A DNA stretch of 64,000 bases from Sarcophilus harrisii. Lineage: Eukaryota; Chordata; Mammalia; Dasyuromorphia; Dasyuridae. A program made the position numbers and the translations under genes. The first letter of the stretch is position 1. Each line of letters starts with the position of its first letter. The notes below the pieces were generated by a model, which made no database searches, was not told the DNA's origin, and saw only the letters and a list, made by a program, of their open reading frames with translations. Where the stretch lies: assembly GCF_902635505.1 (NCBI RefSeq), contig NC_045431.1, positions 16,337,001-16,401,000 of the forward strand, in the 5' to 3' direction. Below, piece after piece: positions 1 to 10,130 of the stretch.

Positions 1-1115
1 GCTTGACGTCCTAGCCAATCCTCTTGAGCTGGACACCCCACTTTCGGGACCGCTTGCCACGTGCTTCTGCAGCACCATGTCCTTGTTTATGTCAATGTCC
101 AGCCTCGGAGATCCTGGACCCCATCCTCCTGGCTACTTTCGGAAAGTTTTGTCCTTGTGGAGGTGATGACTCTTCTGCTGTGGAGTCAGCACTAACTCCA
201 AACTGAGCTCTGAAGTCTTGGGTTATATGGACAGAGTCTATAATGCTTTCCACTCCACCACGCTGTTTCCCTACTGCACTGTTTGGGGGGGAGAATTCAA
301 GGAAGGAATTACGCACAAATTAAGCTCTTTATGCACATGTTATTTCCTCCGATCCTCCCAATTCTGGGAGGTAGTTGCTTTTATTATTCCATTTTGCAGG
401 TGAAGAAACAGGGGGCAGGATTTGAAATCAGGGCTTCCCATGAGCCCAGCAAGGCATCCGAGAAGTCCCGGGACACCGTTTTCCTATTGGGCTGTAAGAG
501 ATCGATTTAATATCTCCCTCGTGCCTAGGACAGTGACTTCCACAACGGGCCATTTAGTAATTGTCCCTCATTAAGCAATGGGTGGTCCCTGGAGCTTTTC
601 CACGAGGCAGTGCTGATTGCTCAATACTTCCAAATCTTGAGGTCCATTTGGGGTCTCTCTTAATAACCACAAGCCATTTCCCTCAATTTTCAAATTTAAA
701 AAATGTCTCTCTCCACCTGCTTGCCCCGGGATAGACCCCCGGGCTCCAGCCCAGCCACAACCGAGCCCGAGCCGGCCCACATCGGTTCGGGGATTTGTCC
801 CGTCTCCAAGTTGGTGGGGGCCCAGTCCGGCCCAAAAGGGCGAGCTGACCTGCATGGTTTTATTATTCCCATGGCACTGGGTAGGTCTCTGAAGACCCCA
901 GTGGGCACCTGGGAGATGAGGATGGAGAGCCCCACTCTGCGATCAGCATCCCAGAAGCCCCCGCGGATGGGAGAGGCCAACCTTCTCAGAGGGCGTGCTC
1001 TCCAGTCCCCGGGGAGGTGGAGGACAACTCGGAGATCTCACAGGTTCAAGGAATTAATTCCCTGCGAGAAAACTCTCTCTATCCACTAAGACTGGCAGCT
1101 GTACTGCAAGTTAAA
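1..1115. other. Unassigned intergenic sequence
   Basis: No gene, RNA or clear repeat recognised. The stretch 715-1030 is moderately GC-rich. The short open frames on both strands have no recognisable domain and no splice context. Confidence 0.4.
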
Positions 1116-1117
1116 GG

Positions 1118-1325
1118 AGGCAGTTAGGTGGCCCAGTGGGTAGAGCGCTGGGTCAGGACTCCAGAAGATGGGTTCAAATGTGACCTCAGACATTCTGATC
1201 AGGTCACTTCACTTCTGTCTGCCTCGGTTTCCTCAGTTGTAAAATAGGATAACAACCCTTCCTCCTAGGATTCTCAGGAGGATCAAGTGATATGATAAAG
1301 AACTTGGGGCAGTACCTGGCACCAT
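1118..1325 (+). mobile_element. MAR1/WSINE-type marsupial SINE, near full length
   Basis: Starts with 'gcagttaggtggcccag', continues with an RNA polymerase III B-box-like 'gggttcaaatgtgacc', the 'caggtcacttcacttct' core, 'tgtaaaatagga' and an MIR-like end ('ggcagtacctggcac'). These are non-autonomous tRNA-derived elements moved by LINE machinery. The copy is diverged, so it is old. Confidence 0.8.
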
Positions 1326-1329
1326 TCTT

Positions 1330-1545
1330 TCATCATTCTTCCTCCTCCTCCTTTCCCCCCTTCTTCCTCTTCTTTCTCCTTCCTTCTTATCTTCTCCCCT
1401 GTTTCTTCTTTTCCTTCCTCCTCCTCCTTCCCCCCCCATCCTCTCTTCGCATCCCCTTTTCTCCTCTTCCTCTTCCTCCTCTCCCTGCTAATCTTCCCCT
1501 TCCACCTTCCTCTTCTTCCTCTCCTCCTCTTCCTCCTTCTAAAGA
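1330..1545. repeat. CCT/CTT polypyrimidine microsatellite
   Basis: Over 200 bases almost wholly C and T on the plus strand, with 'cctcctcctcc' and 'cttcctcttc' runs. It sits directly at the 3' end of the preceding SINE, a common place for microsatellites to start. The open frames here are compositional. Confidence 0.9.
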
Positions 1546-1559
1546 TTCCCCAGCTCAGA

Positions 1560-2800
1560 TGACGCTACGGGAGCAAAAGCTGAAATTCGCGCCGGACTGA
1601 ATAAAGACCCAGGGATTCACTGAGCACCTCTCGGGGGTGACTCGTCGCACCCCGGAAAGCGAGCGCCGGGTACAGGGCTTCGGTTCGCTTTGCGGACAAC
1701 TTTGGGCCGCGCATTGGGGGGGCAGCAGCCCCTGACTCTAATAGGTTTGGAAGCCATTTAATAGTCGGGAGGAGCCTGTCTTTGTCATCAGCCTGGGATC
1801 CTAACTGCTGGGGGGCTGTCGGGGGCGCCAGAAGCGCACTGGGGGGGGGGCACTAGCGCTAGGTGTTCTGGGGGGCTTCCCCCGGCCGGGACTCCCAGGA
1901 GAGCTCGGGGTCCTGATCCCAGCCGGGGGTTTCTCACAGCCACGACCGGGGCCTTCATCTCCCGGAGCTCAGGGCCGGGAGGGGCCCCAGGTGCGCAGCC
2001 CCACAGCCCGCCCCGCCCCCGCCCCCGCCCCCGGATTTCCCCCACACCGCGGGGCCAGGACAAAGGGGGACGGAGCCGGACGCCGGGAGCTTCCTGAGCC
2101 GCCGCTGATGGAAGCCAGAAGCCTCCTCCTCGGGGCTGACGGCGCGGCCCCGTTCGCTGGTCCGGGGGGAGGGGGGAGAGAGGGCAGAAAAGCGAGGAGC
2201 TCCACTTCCTCGATCGCCCATTACTTGGGAGATAATTGAGTCACGGCTTGATTAGCCGATTGCCTCCAGGCTGCTTTTCCCTCATTTTTCAGCCGGGGCC
2301 CGGCCTGTCTGGGCCAGTTAGCCGGAGGACGCGGGCCGGGTCGGACGGAGCAGACAGGCCCCCCTGCCTCCTGAAGCTGCCCCTCCTCTCCTCCCCCCCC
2401 CCAGTCTCCTGAGGCCCCCCCCCCTTCCCCCCGCCCCCCGGGCTCCAGCCGTTCTGACAGAGAGAAAGTGGCGCGTCTGGGGCCGGAGCCGGCCTGGGGA
2501 TGGCGGGGATGAGGAGCCAGGGACGGGAAATGCGATTCTCTTCCAATTCCTTCCTCCCGAAAAGCGCATTTATCTGCATCTAGCGGCTGTCGAGAGACAG
2601 GTGGCGGAGGGAGGCAGGCGGGGAGGCCGTGGCGGTGCGGCCACTGAGGCAGGGCCCCAAACCCGGAGGACTTCCCAGAGGCCCTTGCGGGGGGCCGAGC
2701 CGGCGAAATCCCCAGCCCTGCGTCCTCCTTCTGGGCAGCAACAGGCCCTTCTCTGCTTGTTTGCCCCGGGAAGGGGACTAGAAGCTGGAAGCCCCGAGGG
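1560..2800. promoter_or_regulatory. Orphan CpG island
   Basis: Strong rise in G+C with frequent CpG, including 'gcgagcgccggg' near 1660 and a row of GC boxes (repeated 'cgccccc') at 2007-2034 that would form G-quadruplexes on the minus strand. A TGAGTCA (AP-1-like) site lies near 2239. The open frames are short and low-complexity, and I recognise no exon. It could be the promoter of a non-coding or distant transcript. Confidence 0.55.
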
Positions 2801-2821
2801 CGAAGCCTGCTTCAGATCCCT

Positions 2822-3005
2822 CTGGGTTGTGTGACTCTGGGCAGGTCACTTAACCTCACTCAGTAACTTCATCTGTTAAAAAAAATAGGTAATAAATCCG
2901 CCTTCCACGGTTCCATGGAGGATGGAGTGAAATACTATCTCTGAAGTACATCATGAACTCTAAAGGCTTATATAAGTATTAGGTATTTATATTATTAATA
3001 TCATC
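2822..3005 (+). mobile_element. 5'-truncated SINE (MAR1/MIR type)
   Basis: Only the 3' half is seen: 'gactctgggcaggtcactta', 'catctgttaaa', and a tail ending in TATTA-rich sequence. Confidence 0.6.
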
Positions 3006-3130
3006 CTCGCCAGTTACTCAGGGATTGCACTATCCGCTAACGCGAGTGGACACTAGAACGTCCTTCTCCGTGGCCCTGCCCATCCGACCTCCAAACTCTA
3101 TTCCCACAGCCTCCGTCCTAGTAACGCTCT

Positions 3131-3259
3131 TTTTCCCCTGAGGCGACTGGGGTCAAGGGACTTGTCCAGGGTCACAAATGAGGAAGTGTGCAGCGTCTGA
3201 AACTAGATTTGCACCCCGATCCTCCTGACTTCAGGGCTGGGGCTCTACCCACTGGGCCC
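3131..3259 (-). mobile_element. Marsupial SINE with perfect target-site duplication
   Basis: Antisense SINE body ('ctgaggcgactggggtcaag' through 'ctctacccactgggcccc'), with its T-rich tail complement on the left. It is flanked by a perfect 14-bp duplication, 'cctagtaacgctct', at 3117-3130 and 3260-3273, so both ends of the insertion are defined. Confidence 0.8.
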
Positions 3260-3273
3260 CCTAGTAACGCTCT

Positions 3274-4156
3274 CTGACACTATTGTTGTCCTCTCCATTT
3301 CTCTCTGTTCTGGATCACTAGCAGTGGCTCCTGTCCCATGGTCCTGCTGTCCTCGGCCCAATCCCAAGAGAAATCTCCTCACCCCACGAGGGAGGCGGAC
3401 AGGGCCCTGTTTGGGGCCCTCCCTTACAAGGCCAAGAACTCCTGGCAGAGAGCTCGGTCTGCACGGCCCCAGCCCGGAGCGGAAGCCCTGCCGAGGGCCC
3501 CAACTTTCAGGAAAGCCACGAGCCCAGATTCATCTACACCCTCCCCCTGCTCAGTCATAGATTTAGACCCAGAGGAGACCTGAGTGTGGCTTTTTATTTT
3601 TTTCAGAAGAGGTCAATGTGTCTTTATTAAGTTCCTGTCAGATTAACTTTATTTTCTTTGGGGGCAATTACCAGACTGGAAGAGCCAGTGAATTTTGTCG
3701 ACTCGGTTTATCAAGATTTATTAAAGAACGTGACAAAGCCTGCCAGGCCGGGAGCTGGGTTTTTACACAGAGGAAAGATGAAAAGAGATCTGTTGACGTG
3801 AATAAAAAACGTCCTGTCGATTAAAAATTTAAAAAGATTGAAGAAAAGAATGGTGAGCTTGAAATAGGTTGTTCATAAGGTGTTAGAATAGTTCTTTGGT
3901 CAAATCCTGAATGGCTTCTTGGGTTGTATGTTGAAAACAAGGTTTTTTGTTTTGTTTTTGTTTTGTTTTGTTTTTCTGGATATAGGTAAGATAGTATGAT
4001 TTGTGGTTTCTCCTTTCTTTCTCAGAAATTCTTTGATTTTGAGATAATATTCATCCTAAGAGGTAATTCTTTGCTAATTTTAACCTTACCTCATTGACCA
4101 CCAAACCAAAACTAACAGCCCCATAGATTGATCTCTCTTTCACAGTGGCATACTTC
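3274..4156. other. Unassigned sequence with a TTTTG run
   Basis: No gene or firm repeat. A (TTTTG)n-like run lies at about 3943-3976. Confidence 0.4.
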
Positions 4157-5205
4157 TTTTTTTAAAGAGATTAAAATTTTTTATTTTCAAACCATATGCA
4201 AGGATAATTTTTCAACATTGATCCTTGCAAAGCCTTCTGTTCCAAATTATCCCCTCCTCCCCCCCCCCCACTCCTTCCTCCAGATGGCAGGTAGTTGAAT
4301 ACATGTTAAATATGTTAAAGTATATGTTAAATACAATATATGTATACATATTTATAGTTATCTTGCTGTACAAGAAAAATTGGATTAAGAAGGAGGGAAA
4401 AAAAACTGAGAAAGAAAACAAAATGCCAGCAGACAACAACAGAAAGAGTGAAAATGTTATGTTGTGATTCACACTCAGTTCCCACTGTCCTCTCTTTGGG
4501 TGTAGATGGCTCCCTTCGTCACTAAACAACTGGAATTGGCCTGAATCATCTCGTTTTTGAGAAGAGCTATGTCCACCAGAATTGATCATTGTATAGTCTT
4601 GTTGTTGCCGTGTACAATGATCTCCTGGTTCTGCTCATTTCACTCAGCATCAGTTCCTGTAAGTCTCTCCAGGCCTCTCTGAAATCATCCTGCTGGTCGC
4701 TTCTTACAGAACAATAATACTCCATAATATTCATACTATAATTTATTCTCCAATTGATGGGCATCCACTCAGTTTCCAGTTCCTTGCCACTACAAAGAGG
4801 GCTGCCACAAACATTTTGGCACATGTGAGTCCCTTTCCCACCTTTATGATTTTTTTGGAATATAATAAACCCAATAGAGACACTGCTGGGTCAAAGGGTA
4901 TGCACAATTTGATAACTTTTTGAGCATAGTTCAAATTGTTCTCCAGAATGGTTGGATCCATTCACAATTCCACCAACAATGTATCAGTGTCCCAATTTTC
5001 TCACATCCCCTCCAGTATTCATCATTATCTTTTCCTGTCATCTTAGCCAGTCTGAGAGGTGTGTAGTGGTACCTCAGAGTTGTCTAAATTTACATTTCTC
5101 TGATCAGTAGTGATTTAGAGCACCTTTTCATAAGACTAGAAATGGTTTTAATTTCTTCATCTGAAAATTGTCTGTTCATATCCTTTGAGTGTCTCTTTTT
5201 GTTAA
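4157..5205 (-). mobile_element. 5'-truncated L1 LINE (ORF2 end and 3' UTR)
   Basis: Minus-strand translation gives the L1 ORF2 C-terminus in pieces (AQKVIKLCIPFDPAVSLLG; FVAALFVVARNWKLSGCPSI; NIMEYYCSVRSDQQDDFREA). This is followed by a C-rich/G-rich 3' UTR block and a 3' end complementary to 'ttttattttcaaaccatatg'. Frame changes break the coding region, so it is dead. Confidence 0.85.
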
Positions 5206-5251
5206 TCTCATTTTGTAGGTGAAGAAATTTGAGCTGAGAGAGACTAAAAAC

Positions 5252-5505
5252 TTGCCAGCCAGGTGGAATGATGGCTAGAGCACTGGAGTTCAGATCCTGC
5301 CTCAGACACTTGCCATCTGAATGACATGGAGCAAGTCACTTACCTTTCAGCCTCAGTTTTCATCTGTTAAATTGGAATAATAAGGATAGCATCTACCTTA
5401 CAGTGTTGTTGTGAAAATCAAATGATACAATATGTACAAAAAAAGCTTTGCAAAACCATAAAGCACTATGTAAATATTAATGGTATTATTGTTATTGTTG
5501 GCCAA
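5252..5505 (+). mobile_element. MAR1-type SINE, near full length
   Basis: Head 'gccaggtggaatgatggcta', core 'gagcaagtcacttacc', 'catctgttaaattgga' and tail 'gcaaaaccataaagcacta', ending in an ATT-rich tract. Confidence 0.75.
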
Positions 5506-5567
5506 GTTGAATCATTAGCAATAAAACTGGGAGTCAAACACAAGTGTTATTTGGGTGATTTTCTTAG

Positions 5568-5685
5568 AGAGAAAGAATGAGGAGGAGAAGGAGGAGAAGA
5601 ACAAAAAGAAAAGAAGAAAAGAGGAAAGAAGAATGAAAGAAAAAACATGGAGAAAAGAACAAGAAGAAAGAAGAACTAATATTTA
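5568..5685. repeat. GA-rich low-complexity tract
   Basis: Purine-only plus strand built from GGAGAA, AAGAAG and GAAAGAA variants. Confidence 0.85.
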
Positions 5686-5767
5686 CCTACTGCTTACTTA
5701 TACCAGGATCTCTAAAACTATTTCTAAGAGCTATAAAAGAAATTAATCAGTCACTCAACAAACATTT

Positions 5768-6140
5768 CCAAAGCCCTTACTACGTTCCAGCCCCCAAACT
5801 CAATACCTAATTAAGGGAGAAACACTGGCAGCTCCATCTGTTTCTCCCAGGCTTGGCTCACACACAGCTGCCAAGCAAACTGACTGATTTCCCCAGGAAA
5901 TGCCAGCTGTAAAAAATAAAAGAATATATGCCAGGCTGCCACTGGGTCTGGTTTATTTCTATTCTAGGGTTACCACAGGACTCTCTCTGATACAATGTCC
6001 ATCCTCCCCAAGCTTTGGGGCCGTGTTGGATTGGGCTATTGTTTTTCTATTCAGAAAAAAAGGAGAAATCTTTTCAAAATCATTATCAAGAAGCATTCTG
6101 GGAATTGCTGGTGGTCGGAGGCTGGATGCTGTTAGAAAAT
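5768..6140 (+). repeat. Copy A of a diverged local repeat pair
   Basis: Shares order and sequence with 7550-7704 plus 8756-9010: 'ccagccccca.actca', 'ctaattaa.ggaga', 'acacagctgcca', the identical 'gatttccccaggaaat' (5886-5901 and 7675-7690), 'ggtctgg', and 'agggttaccac' against 'agggataccac'. In this copy the site of the satellite in copy B is only a short A-rich stretch near 5907-5930. It is either a local duplication or two members of an old repeat family. Confidence 0.65.
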
Positions 6141-7549
6141 TCAGAGTTCTCTTCCTCCCACCCAGCCCCCTCTCATCCCATCCTGCCAAGGAGTTAGTTC
6201 TGCCTTTGGGCTGTAAGTAACCCCCAGTAGAAACCTTGCTGCCTCTGGGGAGACTCTGACACCTACGGATCACATTAAGGAGTCTAATACAGAGGTGCCA
6301 GTGGTATCCTGCTTCTGCTGGGATGGGGAGCCCCCCCCCCACTGCTCCCCCAAGAGCCGGACCACAGCTTGGGGTTCTATCAGAGATTGCATTCTCTATT
6401 TGCTCTCTGCACCTATGCATTCTGGGACTCTCCTTCTTCCTTCTCGGTCCCCTGGGCAGCTTGCATCTCTGGCCACTAATCAAGACAACTGAGCATACAC
6501 TGTTTGTGCTTGCAAGCTTGGCTGGAGCAGCGCCAATCTGACACAGCTAGATCCTCAGGACTTTGAGTAGTGCCTCCCCCTGCTGACCCAGCAGGACAAG
6601 CTCTTGGGAACATAATTCACTTTTTATCATTTACTCGCCACCAGTTTGACTCAGTTCCTGAGCCTGATTTGTCACCAAGTACTTCCTTTCAGTCGCAGAT
6701 TCGATTCTCTCATTTTCAGAAAAGTCTCTAATTCTAGTGCTCTTTGCCAATAGGAAAAAATATTCTGGGAGATTAATAACAGATTAAATTAATCTGAAAG
6801 ATTAACAGATTAATTAGCTTCCCTTAGTTCAGTGTTGGCTTGCTATAGCCCCCATTGCCAATATATGCAAATAGTAGAAACATGGATCCTGCTGGTGGAC
6901 GGTAAGGTTTTATTCTGTCTCTGTCCCCCCCCCCGGGCTGGCCCCAGTACCTTGATTTTAGCAGTGGCTTAATGAGTTCTTGCTGAAATGAAACACAGGA
7001 GTTGAGGGTGTAGTAATTTTCTGACTTTTCAGTGAATCAATACAATCAAGTAGTGTATGAGAGGAGAGGGTGAAACTAATCTTTAATGACAATCTCCCCA
7101 CCCCCACCCCATCCATAGTTGTTTCTAACATTCTGGAAACCAATGAGTGAGATAATTGTATTTATATGAAAGAGAGTCTATTGTCTCTACAATAGCATCC
7201 AATCCATAAATACACCAGAATGTGAGAACCAGTAGGGTTCCTGTGAGCCAGCCAGTCAACAAAAGGGTTAATGGAGAGTGTAAATAAGCATTTAAAATTA
7301 ATTGCATTCAAAATAACCTGAAGCCCAATTAGCCATCTTCTGCAAATCTTGAGACTCTGTGTGAGGGACAGGGAAAGGAGGGACCCTCATCCAGGCAGAG
7401 GCCACTGAACTGGCCAGAGTTTGACTTAAGGTTTTTAGATTCAGACTCCCTCTTCATCTCCTCCTCTCCCCCCTCTCTCCCTTCCCTACCCCTCCTTTCC
7501 CGCCCCTGTTGCCTCCACTCACATCCCTGCCCCGGGAGGGTGGTAACAT
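6141..7549. other. Unassigned sequence between the repeat-pair copies
   Basis: No gene. There are C runs near 6330 and 6928, and a small AT-rich partly palindromic patch (repeated 'agattaa') at 6771-6820. The 7440-7530 part is pyrimidine-rich. Confidence 0.4.
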
Positions 7550-9010
7550 TGCTTAGAGCTTTCCCTTCCTTCCAGCCCCCAGACTCAAAGTCTAATTAAA
7601 GGAGAAGAAATACCTGCAGCCCCGTCTATTAATCCTAAATTTGTAGAATACACAGCTGCCATCCAGCTAGGACTGATTTCCCCAGGAAATACCAGGTTAG
7701 TATAAAAGAGAGAGAAACAGAGAGACAGAAGAAGAAATAGAGAAAACAAGAAATAGAGAAACAGAGAAAACAAGAAATAGAGAAACAGAGAAAACGAGAA
7801 ATAGAGAAACAGAGAAAACGAGAAACAGAGAAACAGAGAAACAGAGAAAACGAGAAACCGAGAAACCGAGAAACCGAGAAACCGAGAAACAGAGAAACAG
7901 AGAAACAGAGAAACAGAGAAACAGAGAAAATGAGAAACAGAGAAACAGAGAAACAGAGAAACAGAGAAACAGAGAAACAGAGAAACAGAGAAAACGAGAA
8001 AACGAGAAAACGAGAAAACGAGAAAACGAGAAACAGAGAAACAGAGAAACAGAGAAAACGAGAAACAGAGAAACAGAGAAACAGAGAAACAGAGAAACAG
8101 AGAAAACGAGAAACCGAGAAAACGAGAAACCGAGAAAACGAGAAACAGAGAAACAGAGAAACAGAGAAACAGAGAAACAGAGAAAACGAGAAACAGAGAA
8201 ACAGAGAAACAGAGAAACAGAGAAACAGAGAAACAGAGAAACCGAGAAACCGAGAAAACGAGAAACAGAGAAACAGAGAAAACGAGAAACAGAGAAAACG
8301 AGAAACAGAGAAACAGAGAAACAGAGAAACCGAGAAACCGAGAAAACGAGAAACAGAGAAACAGAGAAACAGAGAAAACGAGAAACAGAGAAAACGAGAA
8401 ACAACAGAGAAAACGAGAAACAACAGAGAAAACGAGAAACAACAGAGAAAACGAGAAACAACAGAGAAACAACAGAGAAACAACAGAGAAACAACAGAGA
8501 AACAACAGAGAAAAAACAGAGAAACAACAGAGAAACAGAGAAACAACAGAGAAACAGAGAAACAACAGAGAAACAGAGAAACAACAGAGAAACAACAGAG
8601 AAACAACAGAGAAACAACAGAGAAACAGAGAAACAACAGAGAAACAGAGAAACAACAGAGAAACAGAGAAACAGAGAAAACGAGAAATAGAGAAACAAAC
8701 AGAGACAGAGAGAGATAAGAAGACAGAAGGAGAGAGAGACAGAGACAAGAAAGAAAAATGATCCGCATAGTGCTGTATCTAGGTCTGGGTTTTTTCCATG
8801 CCAGGGATACCACCCCAATGCCTTCAATTATATGATGTTCAGCCAACAGAAGTTTGGGGGCAAAGGCCAACTTGAATCTAAACATGGATTCCATGCTTGG
8901 CTGTACTATTGCTGTATCCAAAAGGGTAAAATGAGCTATGTTCTGGAGAACCGTTCTGAGAATTATTGCCCAAGGACATCCATCTGCTGGAAACCGAGAG
9001 CCGGGAAGAT
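7550..9010 (+). repeat. Copy B of the repeat pair, split by a satellite
   Basis: The left part (7550-7704) and right part (8756-9010) match copy A in the same order. Between them lies a 1-kb octamer array. Similarity is clear for the first 230 or so aligned bases and fades toward 'gttctgagaatta' (copy A 'attctgggaattg'). Confidence 0.65.
7705..8755. repeat. Octamer satellite (agaaacag)n with variants
   Basis: About 1 kb built from the 8-mer 'agaaacag', mixed with 'agaaaacg' and 'agaaaccg' variants. From about 8398 an 11-mer ('agaaacaacag') takes over and is interspersed with 8-mers up to about 8665. The edges (7705-7760 and 8690-8755) degrade into GA-rich sequence. All three minus frames and one plus frame stay open only because the units lack stops; this is not a gene. 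Confidence 0.95.
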
Positions 9011-9400
9011 TTCAGGTTTGTGTCACTTTTACTATTTTTACCCCTCCTATCTTAATCCTCCGTGTCCAAAGAGATTTGTTAATCCTGCTAATTGAACCGA
9101 ACATGGGGGCAGCAGCTTTAGAAGGCTGGGAGGCTACAGAGAGACTCCCTACTTGAAACTAAAGAACAGGAGCTGGCTCTCCAGTGGGGAGGAGAAATAA
9201 GTTAGCGATGGGGCTTGGACTATTTCCCCACCGCCAAAGACAACCAGATTCCCGAGAGCCCTTGCGAATCTAAGTCTCTGATCAAGTGTGCTTTCTGAAT
9301 AAATAGCTTGGACTGGTAAAGGGACAACTATCTGAAGGAGCGTTGATTGACTATGTCCTATCACTGTCAGCTGTTGTCAGAATATGGAGTATAAGAGATG
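9011..9400. other. Unassigned sequence
   Basis: No recognisable gene or repeat. Confidence 0.35.
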
Positions 9401-9690
9401 GCCCTAAGTAGTTCTGAGATCTGAAGTCAACCTGAGTGCAAATCTGGCCTCAGCTACTTAGGAGTTGTGTGGCCCTGGACAAGTGGGCCTCTGTTTCCCC
9501 AACTTTTTTATAAAGCTCTTTTTTTTCAAAATGCATACATAGATAATTTTCAGTTTCCTCAACTTTAACATGAAGAGAATACCAATACCTCCCAATCTCA
9601 GAGTTGTGATTACTGAACAAGATATTTGTAAAACACTTATCGCAGTTCTGGATATATAGTAAGCACTTAATAAATGCTTCCACCTCCCTT
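9401..9690 (+). mobile_element. Old SINE (MAR1/MIR type) interrupted by a tiny L1
   Basis: Core 'gtgcaaatctggcctcagct' and 'gtgtggccctggacaag', then after the interruption 'cagtttcctcaactttaaca' and an MIR-like end 'gtaagcacttaataaatgct'. The L1 piece at 9508-9552 splits it. Confidence 0.7.
9508..9552 (-). mobile_element. Ultra-short L1 3' end
   Basis: About 45 bases matching the complement of an L1 3' end ('aaagctc' followed by T-rich sequence, 'caaaatgcatacatagataa'). It is bounded by near-identical 15-bp duplications of the host SINE: 'gtttccccaactttt' (9493-9507) and 'gtttcctcaacttta' (9553-9567). Confidence 0.65.
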
Positions 9691-9944
9691 TGTACATGTT
9701 CCTTCCCCCCTTCAGCCCAAAGCTTATCATTCAGCAGAGGAAAGGAAGCTGACATGTGTGAAATTGAGGGGCCCAGTTCTAGTCCCAGCCCTGGATTTAC
9801 TGGGTCTGTTACCTCAGAAGAGTCTTTATACTTGTCTGCACTACTTTTCCCATTGGTAAAATCAAAAGATAGAGTTAAAGGATCTCCAGGATCCCCCTTA
9901 GCTCTGCCTCTATGAGCCAATTTAGAGGACAACTAAATCCCAGA

Positions 9945-10130
9945 CAGGAAGAAGCAGAGGTCCAGTGGTTAGTGCTAGACTTGAGGCAGGAAGATTTGGG
10001 TCCAAATGCAGGTTTTGCTACCATGACCCTGGCTCTCTGAGCATCAGACAATTCTTGTTGGGAGGCTCGAATTAGCCCACAACACAATTTGAAAAGCTAT
10101 GTAGATACTAGCTCTTAAAAAATGGTCTCT
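9945..10130 (+). mobile_element. Diverged SINE-like sequence
   Basis: Head-like 'gaggtccagtggttagtgct', B-box-like 'gggtccaaatgcaggt' and 'ctgagcatcagacaattctt' suggest a heavily decayed marsupial SINE. Confidence 0.45.

Noticed and set aside
1118-1325. tRNA gene
   Set aside because: The B-box-like motif belongs to the tRNA-derived head of a SINE; no cloverleaf can be drawn.
5959-6483. 174-codon frame on the minus strand
   Set aside because: Overlaps the copy A repeat and has no recognisable domain; chance frame in GC-balanced DNA.
7705-8755. CRISPR-like array
   Set aside because: There are no unique spacers between repeats, and the window is vertebrate.
7585-8921. Open frames of up to 428 codons on both strands
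   Set aside because: They lie in the octamer satellite, whose units contain no stops; repeated FLCFSVS or RETEKQRN text has no domain and no splice or start context.
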